This document shows, piece by piece, positions 47,104-58,613 of a stretch of DNA of 64,000 bases. The translations under genes and the position numbers were made by a program. Location: positions 1,043,001-1,107,000 of the forward strand of contig BLAL01000228.1 of the NCBI GenBank assembly GCA_015698045.1, read 5' to 3'. Source of the stretch: Rhizophagus clarus. Its lineage: Eukaryota; Glomeromycota; Glomeromycetes; Glomerales; Glomeraceae. Numbering within the stretch: position 1 is the first letter of the stretch; every line of letters begins with the position of its first letter. Under the pieces are notes generated by a model that had not been told where the DNA came from, ran no database searches, and saw only the letters and a program-made list of their open reading frames with translations.

Positions 47104-47253
47104 AAGTTCGTGGTATTTATTTGTTCTACCCCTCCCAGCTTCTATGGCCTCTGGGCTCTTAGGTAGAAAACTAGGTGCAACAAGTGTTCATATATTGGCT
47201 TGTTCAGCTGTAACTTTTGCCTTCTCATTAATTAAGTTCACGGTATTTATCTG
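47104..47253 (+). pseudogene. Possible nuclear copy of mitochondrial nad5 start
   Basis: From 47114 the plus strand reads YLFVLPLPASMASGLLGRKL, then GATSVHILACSAVTFAFSL. This resembles the N-terminus of NADH dehydrogenase subunit 5 (YL-x-VLPL...SGLFGRKLG.TG.H). It is only about 110 bases long. It is bracketed by a 20-base direct repeat with three mismatches (47104-47123, AAGTTCGTGGTATTTATTTG; 47234-47253), which could be a target-site or repair duplication. Recognition is from family memory, without a search. Confidence 0.45.
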
Positions 47254-47419
47254 ATTAAATTGCTGCATTTATTTTATTAAATTTGTGAATTTATTAAATA
47301 TAAAGTGAATTTTATTGTAATGCATGTCCGCAGTGAATAAGAGCATGTGATTTAACTATGCCATTGTATCATTTTATTACGTCATGATTTGTTATATTTT
47401 ATTTAGTTGAAACATTCTC

Positions 47420-47790
47420 AAATAGAAAGTAGTATAAGTTTGAAATTCAATAACGAGCGAATTAATTAAATGGAATTAGGCCACGCGCTCCACAATATTA
47501 CAAATAGTCAATTTACATACTATCAAAAATTAATTAAAATAGATAAATCACCTTTGAAAGTAGGTAAATTTCCGATATATAACAATTTTTCTTAGTCTAA
47601 ACTCTATCAAATCGAAAGCTTCGGTTTATCAAAGGATCCGGTTATCAGTGTAAATAATAGTTAATTATGGAAAAAATCTTTTAATAGTAAAATCATATAG
47701 TTGGTACTGAATTTATAATTTGAAATACTTCAAAATATTCCGTAATAACGCCATTACTTTTAAATGTAATCATATTATATTTATCATCAT
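47420..47790 (-). pseudogene. BTB-TLDc relic with array spacer attached
   Basis: 47425-47690 matches the duplicated spacer of the array ('gcgaattaattaaatgg', 'cacgcgctccaca', 'cgaaagcttcggtttatc'). It is followed at 47710-47745 by the C-terminal TLDc coding end in the same order and strand as the copies at 20576 and 23316 (ILKYFKL-like for VFQI). The remainder of the gene is absent. This fragment lies 23 kb from the array, showing a piece of it was copied elsewhere. Confidence 0.6.
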
Positions 47791-48528
47791 AATGTATGGA
47801 ATATCATCTACAGCGATATTAAAATAAATTTTTATCAAAAAAATAAATTGATATTAGGATAAATATCGTTAAGTGTTTTATGTTAATTTGGAATTCCTAA
47901 TCAGGATCGCAAAAATTGTTGTTCGAAGAAAATTTTGCTGAAAAGTTAACTTGTTCAATGAAAAAATTTCGTTCGTTCGTTCGAATTTATTTTTTTTTAT
48001 TATTTTTTACGATGAATATTTTTACACAAATAATCGATTTACGTCCAATGAGACTTTTAAAAAACTTTTCTTAAGAAAATTAAATTAATATTTTTCATTA
48101 TTATAAAAGGACTATAATACTATATCTTATTTTACTGTACAAACGCTTCGTAATACGGAAAAATTTATAATGCACCATATTAGAATCTTCAACCGAAATT
48201 GGTTTATTCGAATAATGTTATTAATAATTGAGGACTTAAAAATTCGGTTTGGCATATTTTATATTTAAATGCAATTATGGGGATTAAGACAATAATAGTA
48301 TTAATAATATTATCTTCTGATAACGAGATCAACCGAATTAAACTTTATTACTAGTAAATCATTTGTAATATTTTTCAACGCATGATGTTTAGAAAGCGTA
48401 TAATTGGCTGTATAATGGGTGTTGATCCGGTCATTTGATCGATTTGTCACATGTGATCATAAATTTAAGCGATTTCCCTTTGTATTGCTTATTTAAAACT
48501 TTTTTTCGATTATCTTTAGCGGAAGAAA
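47791..48528. other. Upstream region of the transporter gene
   Basis: No coding region. It includes microsatellite-like 'ttcgttcgttcg' at 47968-47982. This is the probable promoter region of the gene starting at 48683. Confidence 0.4.
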
Positions 48529-48536
48529 TATAAAAA
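48529..48536 (+). promoter_or_regulatory. Candidate TATA box of the Ato-like gene
   Basis: TATAAAAA, 147 bases upstream of the ATG at 48683. It is plausible but weakly distinguished from the AT-rich background. Confidence 0.3.
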
Positions 48537-48682
48537 GCTCCTCCGAATTTCCGATGTCACAAAATGATTATATGGATGATGAAAGTTTGTTATAAAATCA
48601 CCTTTTTCTCTATTCTTAATTTTCTCTGAAAAATATTAACCTAAAATTCCTTAAATATTAAAGTATAAATAACGTGTCAGAA

Positions 48683-49633
48683 ATGTCAAATCTTGAAGAA
48701 GGAAAACATGGAGAAGTCAAAAAAGTCACCCCAAAACCTGCCAGCTCTGGACCACTTGGTATGTTTCAATAGACCATTCCAACTTGATTATTTATTAAGG
48801 AGACATAAGCTAATTTTTTTTCGCAACGTTAACGGCTATTAATTTAATTAACTTCAAATTTAACTTTCTATCTAACTTTATATGTTTAAATTAAATAATA
48901 GGGTTATGTGCATTCGCTTTAACAACATTTGTATTGTCGATTAATAATTCTGGATCAACGAACCTACGACTTCCAGATATTGTAGTAGGATTAGCATTAT
49001 TTTATGGTGGTCTAGTACAATTATTGGCAGGATTGTGGCATCTTAGAGTTGGAAATACTTTTGGTGCCACTGCTGCTTGCTCTTTTGGTGCTTTTTGGCT
49101 CTCTTACGCTGCAAATTTCATTTTTCGTCTTACAGAATTTCAAGTACCCGATGATCCTTTTGCAGTTGATCATGCTGGTGAATAAAGTTTTTTTTTTTTT
49201 TCTTAAATTAGTAATGATTGGTGATGATATTAAATTAATCATTACTATGTTTATATATAGTCGGAATATATTTATTAGGATGGACAATATGTAAGTATTA
49301 ATTTATACACGCGTATTTTATTTAAAGTAAAGCTAATTTTCTTTTTTTAATTTAATAGTCACGTTCCTCTTAACATTAGCGGCTCTCAAAACAAATGGAG
49401 CAACTTTGTTATTATTCTTTTTCTTAAATTTTGCAATGGTTTTTCTTACATTAGGAAAATTTTTCCAACTTAGCGAAGATGCAATTGGACCAAATGGTTT
49501 AACAAGAGCTGGTGGTGTATTTGGTATATTAACCTCATTAATGGCTTGGTATAACGCTTTTGCTGAATTGATAACTCTTGAAAATTCTTATTTTACTTTA
49601 CCTGTCTATGATTTAAGTCGCAAGAACAAATGA
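48683..49633 (+). CDS. Acetate/succinate-type transporter, GPR1/FUN34/YaaH family
   Basis: Four exons: 48683-48758, 48902-49177, 49261-49290 (only 30 bases) and 49359-49633. All junctions are GT-AG and give 218 residues, the normal length of this family. Known members (yeast Ato1-3, E. coli SatP) are six-helix membrane carriers that move acetate, succinate or ammonium-linked acid across the plasma membrane. Family features include SSGPLGL near the N-terminus (the NPAPLGL-type signature), FYGGLVQLLAGLWHLRVGNTFGAT with FGAFWLSY, GIYLLGWTIFTF assembled across the micro-exon, and a C-terminal FGILTSLMAWYNAFAEL segment. The E of the usual WEF motif is H-L here (WHL). It is complete and surrounded by non-functional copies of other families, so it looks selectively maintained. 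Shorter frames at 49021-49294 are shadows. Confidence 0.93.
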
Positions 49634-50245
49634 AAAAAAAAAAAAAATGTATAATAATTGAAAAAAATTTATTTTTTATATTTGTTATCAAGTAGATAAA
49701 TAAATAACAAATAAACAAAGTTACAATTCTTGAAAACTATAGATATGTATGTAATTAAATATCGTATGATACTAATAATTTGTATTTGTACAACGAAATC
49801 GTAAATTAGTTCTTGATGGGTTCTGGGCAAACGCTAAAAATTTTTTAATAATTAACCCCCTCAACGTGTTCAATTTTAAAATTATGTTAAACCCTATTTA
49901 TCCTTTTATTAAAATCATATAATTATTACTAGTCACTACCAAATATGAAATTTTGGAAAAAACTAGAACCGTGTAGCGTGACATCCACTTTGAACGATTA
50001 ACACCTAGCTATATTCCTATAACTGGAAAATGTAAATTTTTTGAAATATAACAGTCGAAATAAAATTTACTTTATAAAAGAAAATGATTTTATTAAAAAA
50101 TTAATAGAACTTTACTTGGTTATCCCATCAAAAGTTATAATGTCTTTAAACAGTCATTGAGGCAGAAATAGTGTACTGACTAAGTATTCGACATAACGCG
50201 TATAAAATAAGATTTAAATTTTGGAATATTTAAATCAAAATATAT
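49634..50245. other. Intergenic; no gene seen
   Basis: Non-coding spacer between convergent units, the transporter on the plus strand and a BTB-TLDc pseudogene on the minus strand. Confidence 0.5.
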
Positions 50246-51694
50246 TTATTTACTTGCAATACGAAACACTTCATAATCCTCTATGGAAAAATGATCTTCG
50301 GTATCTCTCATTTTTTTTTCATAAAATCTTTTTCTAAAACAACTGTAACTGTAATCTGTAAATGCACCATTACGAGAATATGTAATAACATCGTTGCCAA
50401 AACACGGACCATGACTATAGTGATTGAATATTGCATAATCTTTATCTTGCACATTACTAACGATAACGTTTTTATCATTATTACTTTTAAAAAACTGTGC
50501 TTAGTTTTAGCCCATGGATGAGAACTGAGAGATTTCCATATTATCGGATTATATCCACCGAGAATCTCTTCTGTTCCTTTTACTTTTAATAAATGTAACA
50601 GTATTACTAGATATATCATCACATAATTCATGAATTTTTTTAGGTGTAGATCCATCTCGACTTCCTCTTAACAATAATTGAAACTTGTATGGACCTCTTA
50701 AATGAGCAAAATTATATCTAGTATCCAACTTATCAATTTAAGTGTTATTTCAGCTATTTCGAGACAAATCGATAACAATTTTTGAATCAATAATTCCATC
50801 AATCTTAATATTTCTGAGAAATGAAATATTGTCAGTAGGTTCCCTATCAGGATCCAAATAAGTAACTCTTAAAGTTGACATTTAAGGAGTTTTTTATAAG
50901 GATGAACTTTTTGTAAGAATTCTTTTGATATAAACTAAAAAACATAATTAACGATAAACAATGTTGTAAAGTATTTTCCATTGCTTTAAAATCATCTGAC
51001 CGAGTATTAGGATCCGGAAGAAGTGGTGGATTTTGTGCGAGACCTCATTTTAATACATGTTCCCAAACTTCAACAATTTTGTGCAGATAAAATCACTTGA
51101 TTTTATTTCGATGCCTGAAAAGTCCTTAATTCAACTTATTAAAAGAGATGATCAAATGAAAGAAGTTGAAGATTTAATAAAGAATTTGATTGAGAACTTG
51201 TTCGATGAATTAGTTCAAAATGCTGTTCCATCCACTCGGATTTAGTTTCAATTAAATATTTTTGTAAATAGTCAACTAGTTCTTGAAGAAGTAGTTCATC
51301 TGCCGCCAATAAAATTTTAATAATTTCTGAATTATCTTGCCCACTTAATGAAAGAATACCACCATAAATATATCTGTTAAAAGATAATAGTTTGAATTTG
51401 AACGTAATTTCTATATTAAGATTATTATATAAATACTTACTTTAGAATAATTTGAAAAACTTCAGGTGATATGTTTGGTAACTTAATGTGAGCTAAAACA
51501 TTATCTTTATTCTTTTTATTAGAAACTAAAACTCGTCGTAAATACGGAGAACGATAACATAAAATATTCATATGAGCACGAAGGATTTTTATGTTAGGAT
51601 CTTCACCAACTTCAATTGTAATGTCATAATATTCATCATCTCCCAATAATTCAATAAAATTTTGACTTAATTTTGAAAGGAATTGCGTTGACAT
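50246..51694 (-). pseudogene. BTB-BACK-TLDc pseudogene with internal inversion
   Basis: Exon 1 (51694 to about 51440) is intact: MSTQFLSKLSQNFIELLGDD to EVFQIILK with a GTAAGT donor. YIYGGILSLS at about 51360 opens exon 2, but from there it is badly damaged. A 90-bp part of the BACK region lies on the opposite strand (51075-51164). Deletions follow, and TLDc is broken by frameshifts at about 50490 (SFKS region) and 50585, although GGYNPIIWKSLSSH and the end (RDTEDHFSIEDYEVFRIASK then stop) are readable. It stands alone 25 kb from the main array, in the same orientation. Confidence 0.87.
51075..51164 (+). other. 90-bp micro-inversion inside the BACK region
   Basis: The plus strand here reads SLDFISMPEKSLIQLIKRDD then QMKEVE, sense sequence that all sister copies carry on the minus strand at this exact place. 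The inverted piece is bounded by CTTCAAC (51068-51074) and its complement GTTGAAG (51165-51171), and the flanks are collinear with sister copies on both sides. The inverted repeat is also present in uninverted copies at the matching ends, so it could have mediated the flip. Confidence 0.9.
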
Positions 51695-52761
51695 AATAGT
51701 TTAACAAATGCAGAAAAAGTATGGTCAATGATTGATTTATTTAATTACACAAGCACGTGATAGTGCATAATAATTATGCATATACACATGACAAATTTTA
51801 GGCTGATCAGTAGTAATGTACATGCTAAATTGACTATAATTTTGAAACATTTGAAATATTTCTAGTTACATTACATGATAGGTAGATAATGAACCATTTA
51901 GTTTGTCAGCGTACAGCTCTGGTGTTATCTATAGAGTCATATATAATTTTCCTCACGAAGTGAGATTTAAATGGGAAAACATGCTATATTTAGGGCTCCT
52001 TTCAGGGCCTAATGAAGTAAAACTATACAACATCAATCATTATTTCAGTCCTATCAACCAACTTGTATCCAACTGGCAAAAGAATTCAGATGGCTATAAT
52101 TTGTTGTATCAATGATATTCCAGCTGCTAGAAAGTTATGTGGTCACATTTCAGCATTAGTTAGCTATCATTGATGCTATAAAACAGCCAATATATTTGGA
52201 AGAAGGTTCAATTATGAAGGGTTTGATGATATGACTGAATGGTTTGTGTAAAAAGATTCAAATAAATACTGACATAATGCTGAATATTGGCGGTTGTGTA
52301 AAACTAAACATGAAAGAAAACATCATGTTTCTAAGACCTATGTATATTGGTCAGAGTTATTAAGATTACCATATTTTGACCCTATCAGATTTCTTGTGGT
52401 CGATCCAATGCATAATTTATTTTTGAGAATTGCACATTGGATTGTAAAAAGGTTATGGATAGATGATGGAAAAATAACAAAATCCCATCTTAACTTGATA
52501 GAAAAAGAGTAAAACAAATTAAAGTTCTGGTCAATTTAGGTAAGATACCTGCTAAAATAGCAACCAGAAAAGGATTTTCTGGATACACAGCTGACCAATG
52601 AAGGGTGTTCATTATGATCTATGTGATACTGATTATGTGAAATCTTTTGGACGAACTGATCAGAAAATTTTAGCAAATTTTGTGAGAGCCTGTTCTTTAC
52701 TTGTTTGCAGAGTTATTAATAATGAAGCATTAAGCAAAGCTCATTACTGACTGCACCAAGT

Positions 52762-55100
52762 CAGGGATGATGATTTTATTTGATCACATAATTTCACATA
52801 AAAAAATAATTTATATGATATCACATCATTCAGTTATATCAAATCATCACATAATTTTAGATTTTCCTATATTAAAATACATAATCCGCAGTAATCATAT
52901 AAGTTTAGACTTGATTATCAAATTAAACCTGATCATCTCTTTTTTTCTTTACGATGCCACCAAAAAAAAGCAAATCTATTTCAGTCCATACTAGATGTAA
53001 TGAATACAAAGATATTTTTCAATATTCTTTTTTGCAATTATTGCAATATTGCAATTGATTAGAAGCATAAATCTGTTATGGAGAACTATTGCAAAAGTCA
53101 GAAATATATATCAAATGTAAGAAATCAAGAAGAAGGTCAGAATAGAATACAACAGCTTACCTTTTCCTCTACTCAAGCAGTTTCTGAAATAAAAAAACTA
53201 CTTATTGAAGACCTTATAGAAGTATTTGCAACAGCAGACATACCTCTTAAAAAAATAAATTCCCTATTCCCATTTTTTAAAAACATATTAAAAATGGAGG
53301 TTCTGTTCCTCAAGCTCCCACTCTTAGGCAAGTTTACTTACCCAATGTTTTTAATAAGCAATATCAATTGCTTAAATCATTTTTTGACTCAAAACCAGTA
53401 GCCATTATAATAGATGAAACCACTGATGATTGTTCATGAAGTGTTATGAACACTATATTCTGTTATCGTAATGAAATTAAATTAGTTTCAGTTGATTTTC
53501 TTGAGCATGTAAACAATACAACAATAGGACAAGTTCTTATGACAACACTTACACACTTTAATATACCTTTTAATTTACCTTGTTTATTCCTCTCTGATTC
53601 TGCTGCCTACATGAAAAAATGCTATTGTGAAATCCTATCACCATTGATGCCTAATTTGATTCATGCACATGTTGTACGCATATTCTTAATCTTATTGGGT
53701 ATGTTTAATGTGTATTTTTTATTGTAACACTATGTATTTTACCAGAAATTTATTACAATTTCTTTATTTAATTTCAACTGCTTTTTTATTTTTAATTCCT
53801 CTTTTTTCTTATTACTTATCTATTAATAATAATAAAATTTGTATCTATATTCTATAATTACAATGTATGATGAATTAATTAATTTTTAAAACATATTAAC
53901 AATTAAATTATTTGAATTCTTTAATATTAAATTAAACTAATAGAGATACATGAAGAACGCTTCCTCAATTTCGTGCCCTAAAAGATTTTTTGGATAAAGT
54001 TAAAAAAATTTTTGTCAGTTCTTCTACAAGAAGAGGCCAATATTACTCATTTAAAAATGCATGGAATTTTATCTTCTTGTAAAATTCCTTTATACAACAA
54101 AACACATTGGAATTCTTAGTTTCAGATGGTATCCTATATGAAAAACTATATTATTTACTGGCCATCTTTTTCTAAAGCAGAACTAGATAACGATAAGAGT
54201 TTAATACTTTAGCAATTATTAATTTTTGTTTGCAAAATGAATAAAAATTAGGACTTATCATAATTTACCTTAATTTCATTTCTTTTTATGCTCTGAATTT
54301 ATTCAATGTCTTGACTTTTTTCAGAAAATAAAAAAACCCATTATTCCTTTTGCTGAATTACGACTTCAGCAACTTACTGCTTATATTGAAACCTATAGAA
54401 ATTCAAATGACTTTGGTCCTTCTTTGAAAAACTTAATTATCTAGCATCGATTTAATACACATGAAATCTATTCCATTTTTTCGAATGGCATTTGAAGTAG
54501 TTTATAACAAATTTACTGCACATAATCCAAACCATCCAGCTTGTTCACTCTTTTTTTCATGTCAGGCTTTTGATCCCAAATTTATTCATTTTGAAGATGC
54601 TTTACGAAAGAACATTTGATAATATAATGATTTGAAAATCCATCAGATGAATTATTGTGAGAATGGGGAATTTATTGTGAATTAAATAACAAATTAATAG
54701 GCGAAGTGAAATTGGATAATTATTGGTTAAACAAAGCAACACAATTGCCAATCCTTCATTTCTAATCTTGCTTTGGATTACATTTGGTTGCCAATTTCCA
54801 ATTGTACCATTGAACAAAGTTTTTCTATGTATAATTCTCTTTTAGATAGTGACAGGCAAAATTTATCTCTTGATTCTCTTAAAAGATTAAGCATATTATA
54901 CTTTAATGGTGTTTAAAATTTAATATAGTTTTCAATAAAAAATATTTTTTACAATAAAATTTAATAATTTATTACAATAATTTTGTAAACTCTCTAAATA
55001 ATATCACATAATATGAATTTTTTTAAAAAAATTATATCACATAATTTGATTATAACACATAAATAATTTGTTATATAAAATCATAAAATCATCATCCCTG
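52762..55100 (+). mobile_element. hAT transposon with intact ends and 8-bp duplication
   Basis: 2339 bp with perfect 18-bp inverted termini (CAGGGATGATGATTTTAT and its complement). It is flanked by the exact 8-bp duplication CACCAAGT (52754-52761, 55101-55108), placed within the CACTA transposase coding region. Subterminal ATCACATAA words repeat at both ends. It encodes a decayed hAT transposase (separate entry). The length is in the usual range for autonomous hAT elements, so this was a full-length copy. Confidence 0.95.
52952..54916 (+). pseudogene. hAT transposase pseudogene
   Basis: It opens MPPKKSKSISVHTRCNEYKD. A BED-like zinc finger follows (CNYC at about 53030, then KHKSVMENYCKSQKY, with the final His replaced by Tyr). 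Then come RQVYLPNVFNKQYQLLKSFF and the catalytic-core strand PVAIIIDETTDD. CRNEIKLVSVDFLEHVNNTT follows, then LFLSDSAAYMKK, and near the end IWLPISNCTIEQSFSMYNSL with LDSDRQNLSL, the hAT C-terminal dimerisation block. Stops, frameshifts and probable unspliced introns (about 53700-53940 and 54160-54310) separate the parts. An in-frame TGA at 53437-53439 directly after the DETTDDCS block is one clear lesion. Confidence 0.88.
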
Positions 55101-56120
55101 CACCAAGTAGTTCATTTAGTCAAGAAAAATTATGGGCAGGATAAAATAATTCTAAACATTCACCTATCCCTCCACATAGTCAAATGTTGCAAAAATTATA
55201 GACTGATTTATTCATTCTAGTGCTACTCATTTGAAAGAATGGATGGTATATTAGGTAAAAATATATTGACTTGAAAATTTGAAATTTTAATTGGTAACTG
55301 ATAAACTTATTGTTCAAATAGGTTTTCTTCCTAATAGTAAGCATGCTATTGAATTAGAATTATTGCGAATCATTATGCAAAATTCATGATTAGACATCTT
55401 AATATCTGCTCAATCAGACAATACAAAATTAATAAATGCATTATCTTTGGTTCAATCTCAATTGATGACTGGAAGTTTGGCAGCTTGTGATGAGTATGAC
55501 TTTAATGAACTTTACCAGTTTATGCAAATTTTCCATCAAAATATTGAAGACACAATTACTGGTAGCAAAAAATTTTCAGGAGAGATACTTATCCCAAGAA
55601 ATTGGTATCATTACCAAATAGCATATATGAACTTTTGGTTAAATATTATAACGATACATAAATTGGAATTTTGTATCAATTGCTGACATAGCTTTGAGCA
55701 ATTTATCATTAGAAAATTCCAATCAATCAATCATTGTACTGTCTATCATAACCCAGTTTGGTCATATTCAGATTGCTGCTGAAATTTTTGGCTCTAAAAA
55801 TGCACCACGATATCAAAGAAGTTCATATATTCTGGCAGTATTCTGGCCAAGTTTATACAGGATGATGAGACCATAAACATTTTTCTTGTTTGTGTTAAGT
55901 ATTATTTTAAGCATACAGTTCAGCTACCAACCGATCCTAAGACATATCAGCTTGCTTTTGTCAACCGGTATTTCTGGGCTTCAAATGAGAAAATGAGATT
56001 CCATTGTAGAATCAGCAGTTTGGATAATAAAAGTTGTAATGTTGAATTGTGAAAATATGGTTTTCACAAATTGTCTAAGAATGCGATTCATAATATATAT
56101 AGCTAATTTTTGTCTAGCAA

Positions 56121-56455
56121 ATTTACAGTTGTATATAAAATCCCACTACTTATATGACAGTCATACCAATCAATAGATAATTTCATTTATAATAAATAAG
56201 AATTTGTTTTAAATAAATTGTTATAAAAATTTACAGTTCTTTTAAAAGTAAGCAATTGGTAAACTTAAACTAAAATAGTTATTAATCAGGTAATAACCTG
56301 ATTGATACCTGATTGAAATATGAGCAAATTTCTAACTATTGAACAAATCAGGTAACCGATCAAAAAAAAGTTACAAATTGGGTAGGTACCTGATTGGTCA
56401 GCATTTTACCTGTGCTAGCTGATGCTTAAATGAATATTTTTTCTGCTTCATATAT
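56121..56455. repeat. Spacer with ACCTGATT repeats
   Basis: At 56286-56420 the words AATCAGGTA and ACCTGATT alternate (at least six), forming local inverted repeats such as AATCAGGTAATAACCTGATT. The pattern is like the subterminal part of a small DNA transposon. No coding sequence. Confidence 0.5.
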
Positions 56456-56459
56456 ACTA

Positions 56460-57004
56460 TACAATTATTATATTCACTCTTTTGCGAGCCATGAGAGCAT
56501 CATATTCATCTTTTAGATGTTTACGTTCCTCAGCAACCTGAGACTCAATAGTTTTCTTAATATTATTCTCCTATTACTGTAAACGTAGCTCACATTCCTC
56601 TAATTATTTTTCAAATCTGTCTAGCTGGATTAATGTACTAAACCCATCAGAAGAGGTATTCACTTCAATCTTAATCTTCTGGTGATTTTTTTTATTAAAG
56701 TATCTTTCAACTTCTCTAGTAAGCAATTCCTCAATATCCGAATGAATACCTCTACCCAACTGTTCTTCAGATAAGGGATTATTTTTGCAAGTTGTAAGTC
56801 GCAACCATGCATCTTTTTTCATGGATGGGGTAATTGGTCAAGCAAATGCTTATAGTGTTTGTTAAAATTTGGTTGGCTGGACATATATTCGATTAAAGGT
56901 AAGTGATATAGTCTTGAAAAATTCCAGGAAAAAAAAAATATTCCTGGAAGTTCAGAAATTCCATATTTTCCCAGAAGTTTGGGTATTCCATATGTTTCTA
57001 GCAA
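56460..57004 (-). pseudogene. Decayed coiled-coil coding remnant
   Basis: The minus strand reads SSQPNFNKHYKHLLDQLPHP, then (after a one-base shift at about 56820) MKKDAWLRLTTCKNNPLSEE, GRGIHSDIEELLTREVERYF, and, past three stops, ENNIKKTIESQVAEERKHLK with a heptad-like pattern. Amino-acid use is unlike random frames in this window, so it was once coding. The family is not recognised. It may be the 3' part of the same dead gene as the next three minus-strand remnants. Confidence 0.5.
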
Positions 57005-57205
57005 AAGTTTCCGCCTAGAAAATAGGCAAAAAATTTGCTGAAGCTTAGATTCCAGGAAAAAATACTAAGAATATTCTCAGAAAATTCCTCCTAAACAATT
57101 GTGATTTCCGTCCCATCATCTAATTTTAACACTGGCCGATTAAGATGGTTTTTAGATGGTAGTAAGTTATTTTGTTTTGCATATAAAGACAAGATAAATA
57201 TTTTA

Positions 57206-57882
57206 CTAGTGGTCCCTTGCTCTGAGCGCCTTTAGCTGGGATCCGATGATATAAGAAGTTGGTATGATATTTTTAGACTTGTTAGATGTGAAAATAAGAT
57301 CAGAATGTCTATTCTCAATATTAGCTTTGGAACATTCATTATCCCAATGATATTTCATCAAGTCTTCGGATTTAATTTCATAGCCATATCTGCGCCATCC
57401 ATTAAAATATGTCTTTTTTGGCTTTATATCTTCAACCTTTATTAACTTCCAACAATCAAAGCAAATAGTCATTTTATTATTGTAAACACTCCTGTAATAA
57501 CTAATCAAAATTTCTTTTCCCATGCAGTTATTGTAGCATGTCTCAGTTACTCCTTGTACAAATGATCCAAAAAGGCAGAATACATGATAATAACTACTGT
57601 ACTTTTCATTAATTAATATTCGCAAAGTTGATCTTACTCGATCAGCCCATTGTTGTGGAGTTTCATGCGATCTAATTATAGATAAATTATCAAATATTTT
57701 TTCTGCCTCAAGTGCCTTTTCAAAGTCAAAAGGAGTGCTATAACCGATATATGCATAATAATTTTTAATATATTCCATTTCATAACCAGGACGAAGATTA
57801 GTGGGATTAGGTACAGATTTATTAAAAATCTTGTCTAAGATAATATAAATACATTTATTGGGCCTTGGTCTGTTATTTACAG
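57206..57882 (-). CDS. Hypothetical zinc-binding-like exon, possibly of a decayed gene
   Basis: An open frame of about 225 codons can be read from a CAG splice-acceptor-like site at about 57883 to a stop at 57206. The first Met inside (MEYIKNYYAY) would give 190 residues. Composition is protein-like. It carries paired cysteines and a His-Cys pair (CYNNC, CFDC, HWDNEC) that could bind zinc, and a conserved-looking block SHETPQQWADRVRSTLRILI. I do not recognise the family. Flanking remnants on the same strand are broken, so this exon may belong to a pseudogene despite being open. Confidence 0.5.
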
Positions 57883-58022
57883 CTGATTTAGAGATTTATA
57901 GTGTTTTAGTATCTTATACTAATGGACAACATGTTTCAAATTTGTACTACATAGATACCTACCAGTCCCTCAAACTTTCCCGGCACTATCACGTAGCTGG
58001 ATCATTAGATGATCGGCTAATT

Positions 58023-58384
58023 TTATTCCAATGATTTCATAACAGCAAGGGCTTTTTCTATCCTCTGTACCTGCGCCTTCATTTTGCTAATCTCCTGGCG
58101 TAGTTGATTATTTTCCTTAATTCGTTTCTCATGATCCCTAGTTGGATTTTGCATAAATTGGCCAAAGGTTTCTTTATTATATTTAAGCAGTTGCTTTTGC
58201 AGAACAATAAGTTCATATTTAGCCTGATCATTTCCGCCCTATGATCACATGATTTGTTTTCTGTTTGGGATCCATTAATGGGTGTCAGGCATTCCGGCCA
58301 ACTTTGAGGACGTGATTTTTTTCGATCCATAGTTTTGCGACTCCGGTCTAATGATTTCTGGTAAATCTCTAATGTATGGTACAA
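58023..58384 (-). pseudogene. Coiled-coil coding remnant
   Basis: It starts MYHTLEIYQKSLDRSRKTMD and is basic (RKKSRPQSWPECL). One shift at about 58238 moves the sense frame from CDHRAEM to GNDQAKYELIVLQKQLLKYN. It then reads a clear coiled coil (EKRIKENNQLRQEISKMKAQ, VQRIEKALAVMKSLE) to a stop at 58023. The heptad pattern shows that the second frame is the original one. Confidence 0.55.
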
Positions 58385-58613
58385 ATAATCTTCTATCCGC
58401 TTATTTTTCTCTGAAATCTGGTTTAGAAGAATAGGTTTATGCGAATGATTTAGGTGCCTTTGGTAGTGATTGGTACGCCCTATCTCTTATACTTACTGGA
58501 AGTTTATCTGTAATGTAATTATAATCCGGATGGAACATTATACTCAGATATTTTGCGCACCTGGCTTCTCACAAGTTCAAAGCCAGAAAAAAATTATATA
58601 TATGATATAGAAA

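Larger units (their letters stand above)
51903..56120 (+). mobile_element. CACTA-type transposon remnant (Tnp2/DUF4218 transposase)
   Basis: A broken transposase reads across 51925-52750 and resumes at 55109-56100, interrupted by the hAT element. Recognisable parts are YNFPHEVRFKWENMLYLGLL, NDIPAARKLCGHISALVSYH, RLPYFDPIRFLVVDPMHNLF with LRIAHWIVKRLW, then, after the insertion, NYGQDKIILNIHLSLHI, SFERMNGILG, LIPRNWYHYQIAYMNF, and VQLPTDPKTYQLAFVNRYF. These correspond to the transposase family Tnp2 (DPMHNLFLG...) and the DUF4218 region of En/Spm (CACTA) elements. Several stops and frameshifts occur, so it is inactive. I could not find CACTA terminal repeats, so the outer limits are those of the coding remnant. 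Confidence 0.85.

Noticed and set aside
49021..49294. Frames overlapping the transporter gene on both strands
   Set aside because: The four-exon transporter model explains the region fully with correct splice sites. These frames cross its introns.
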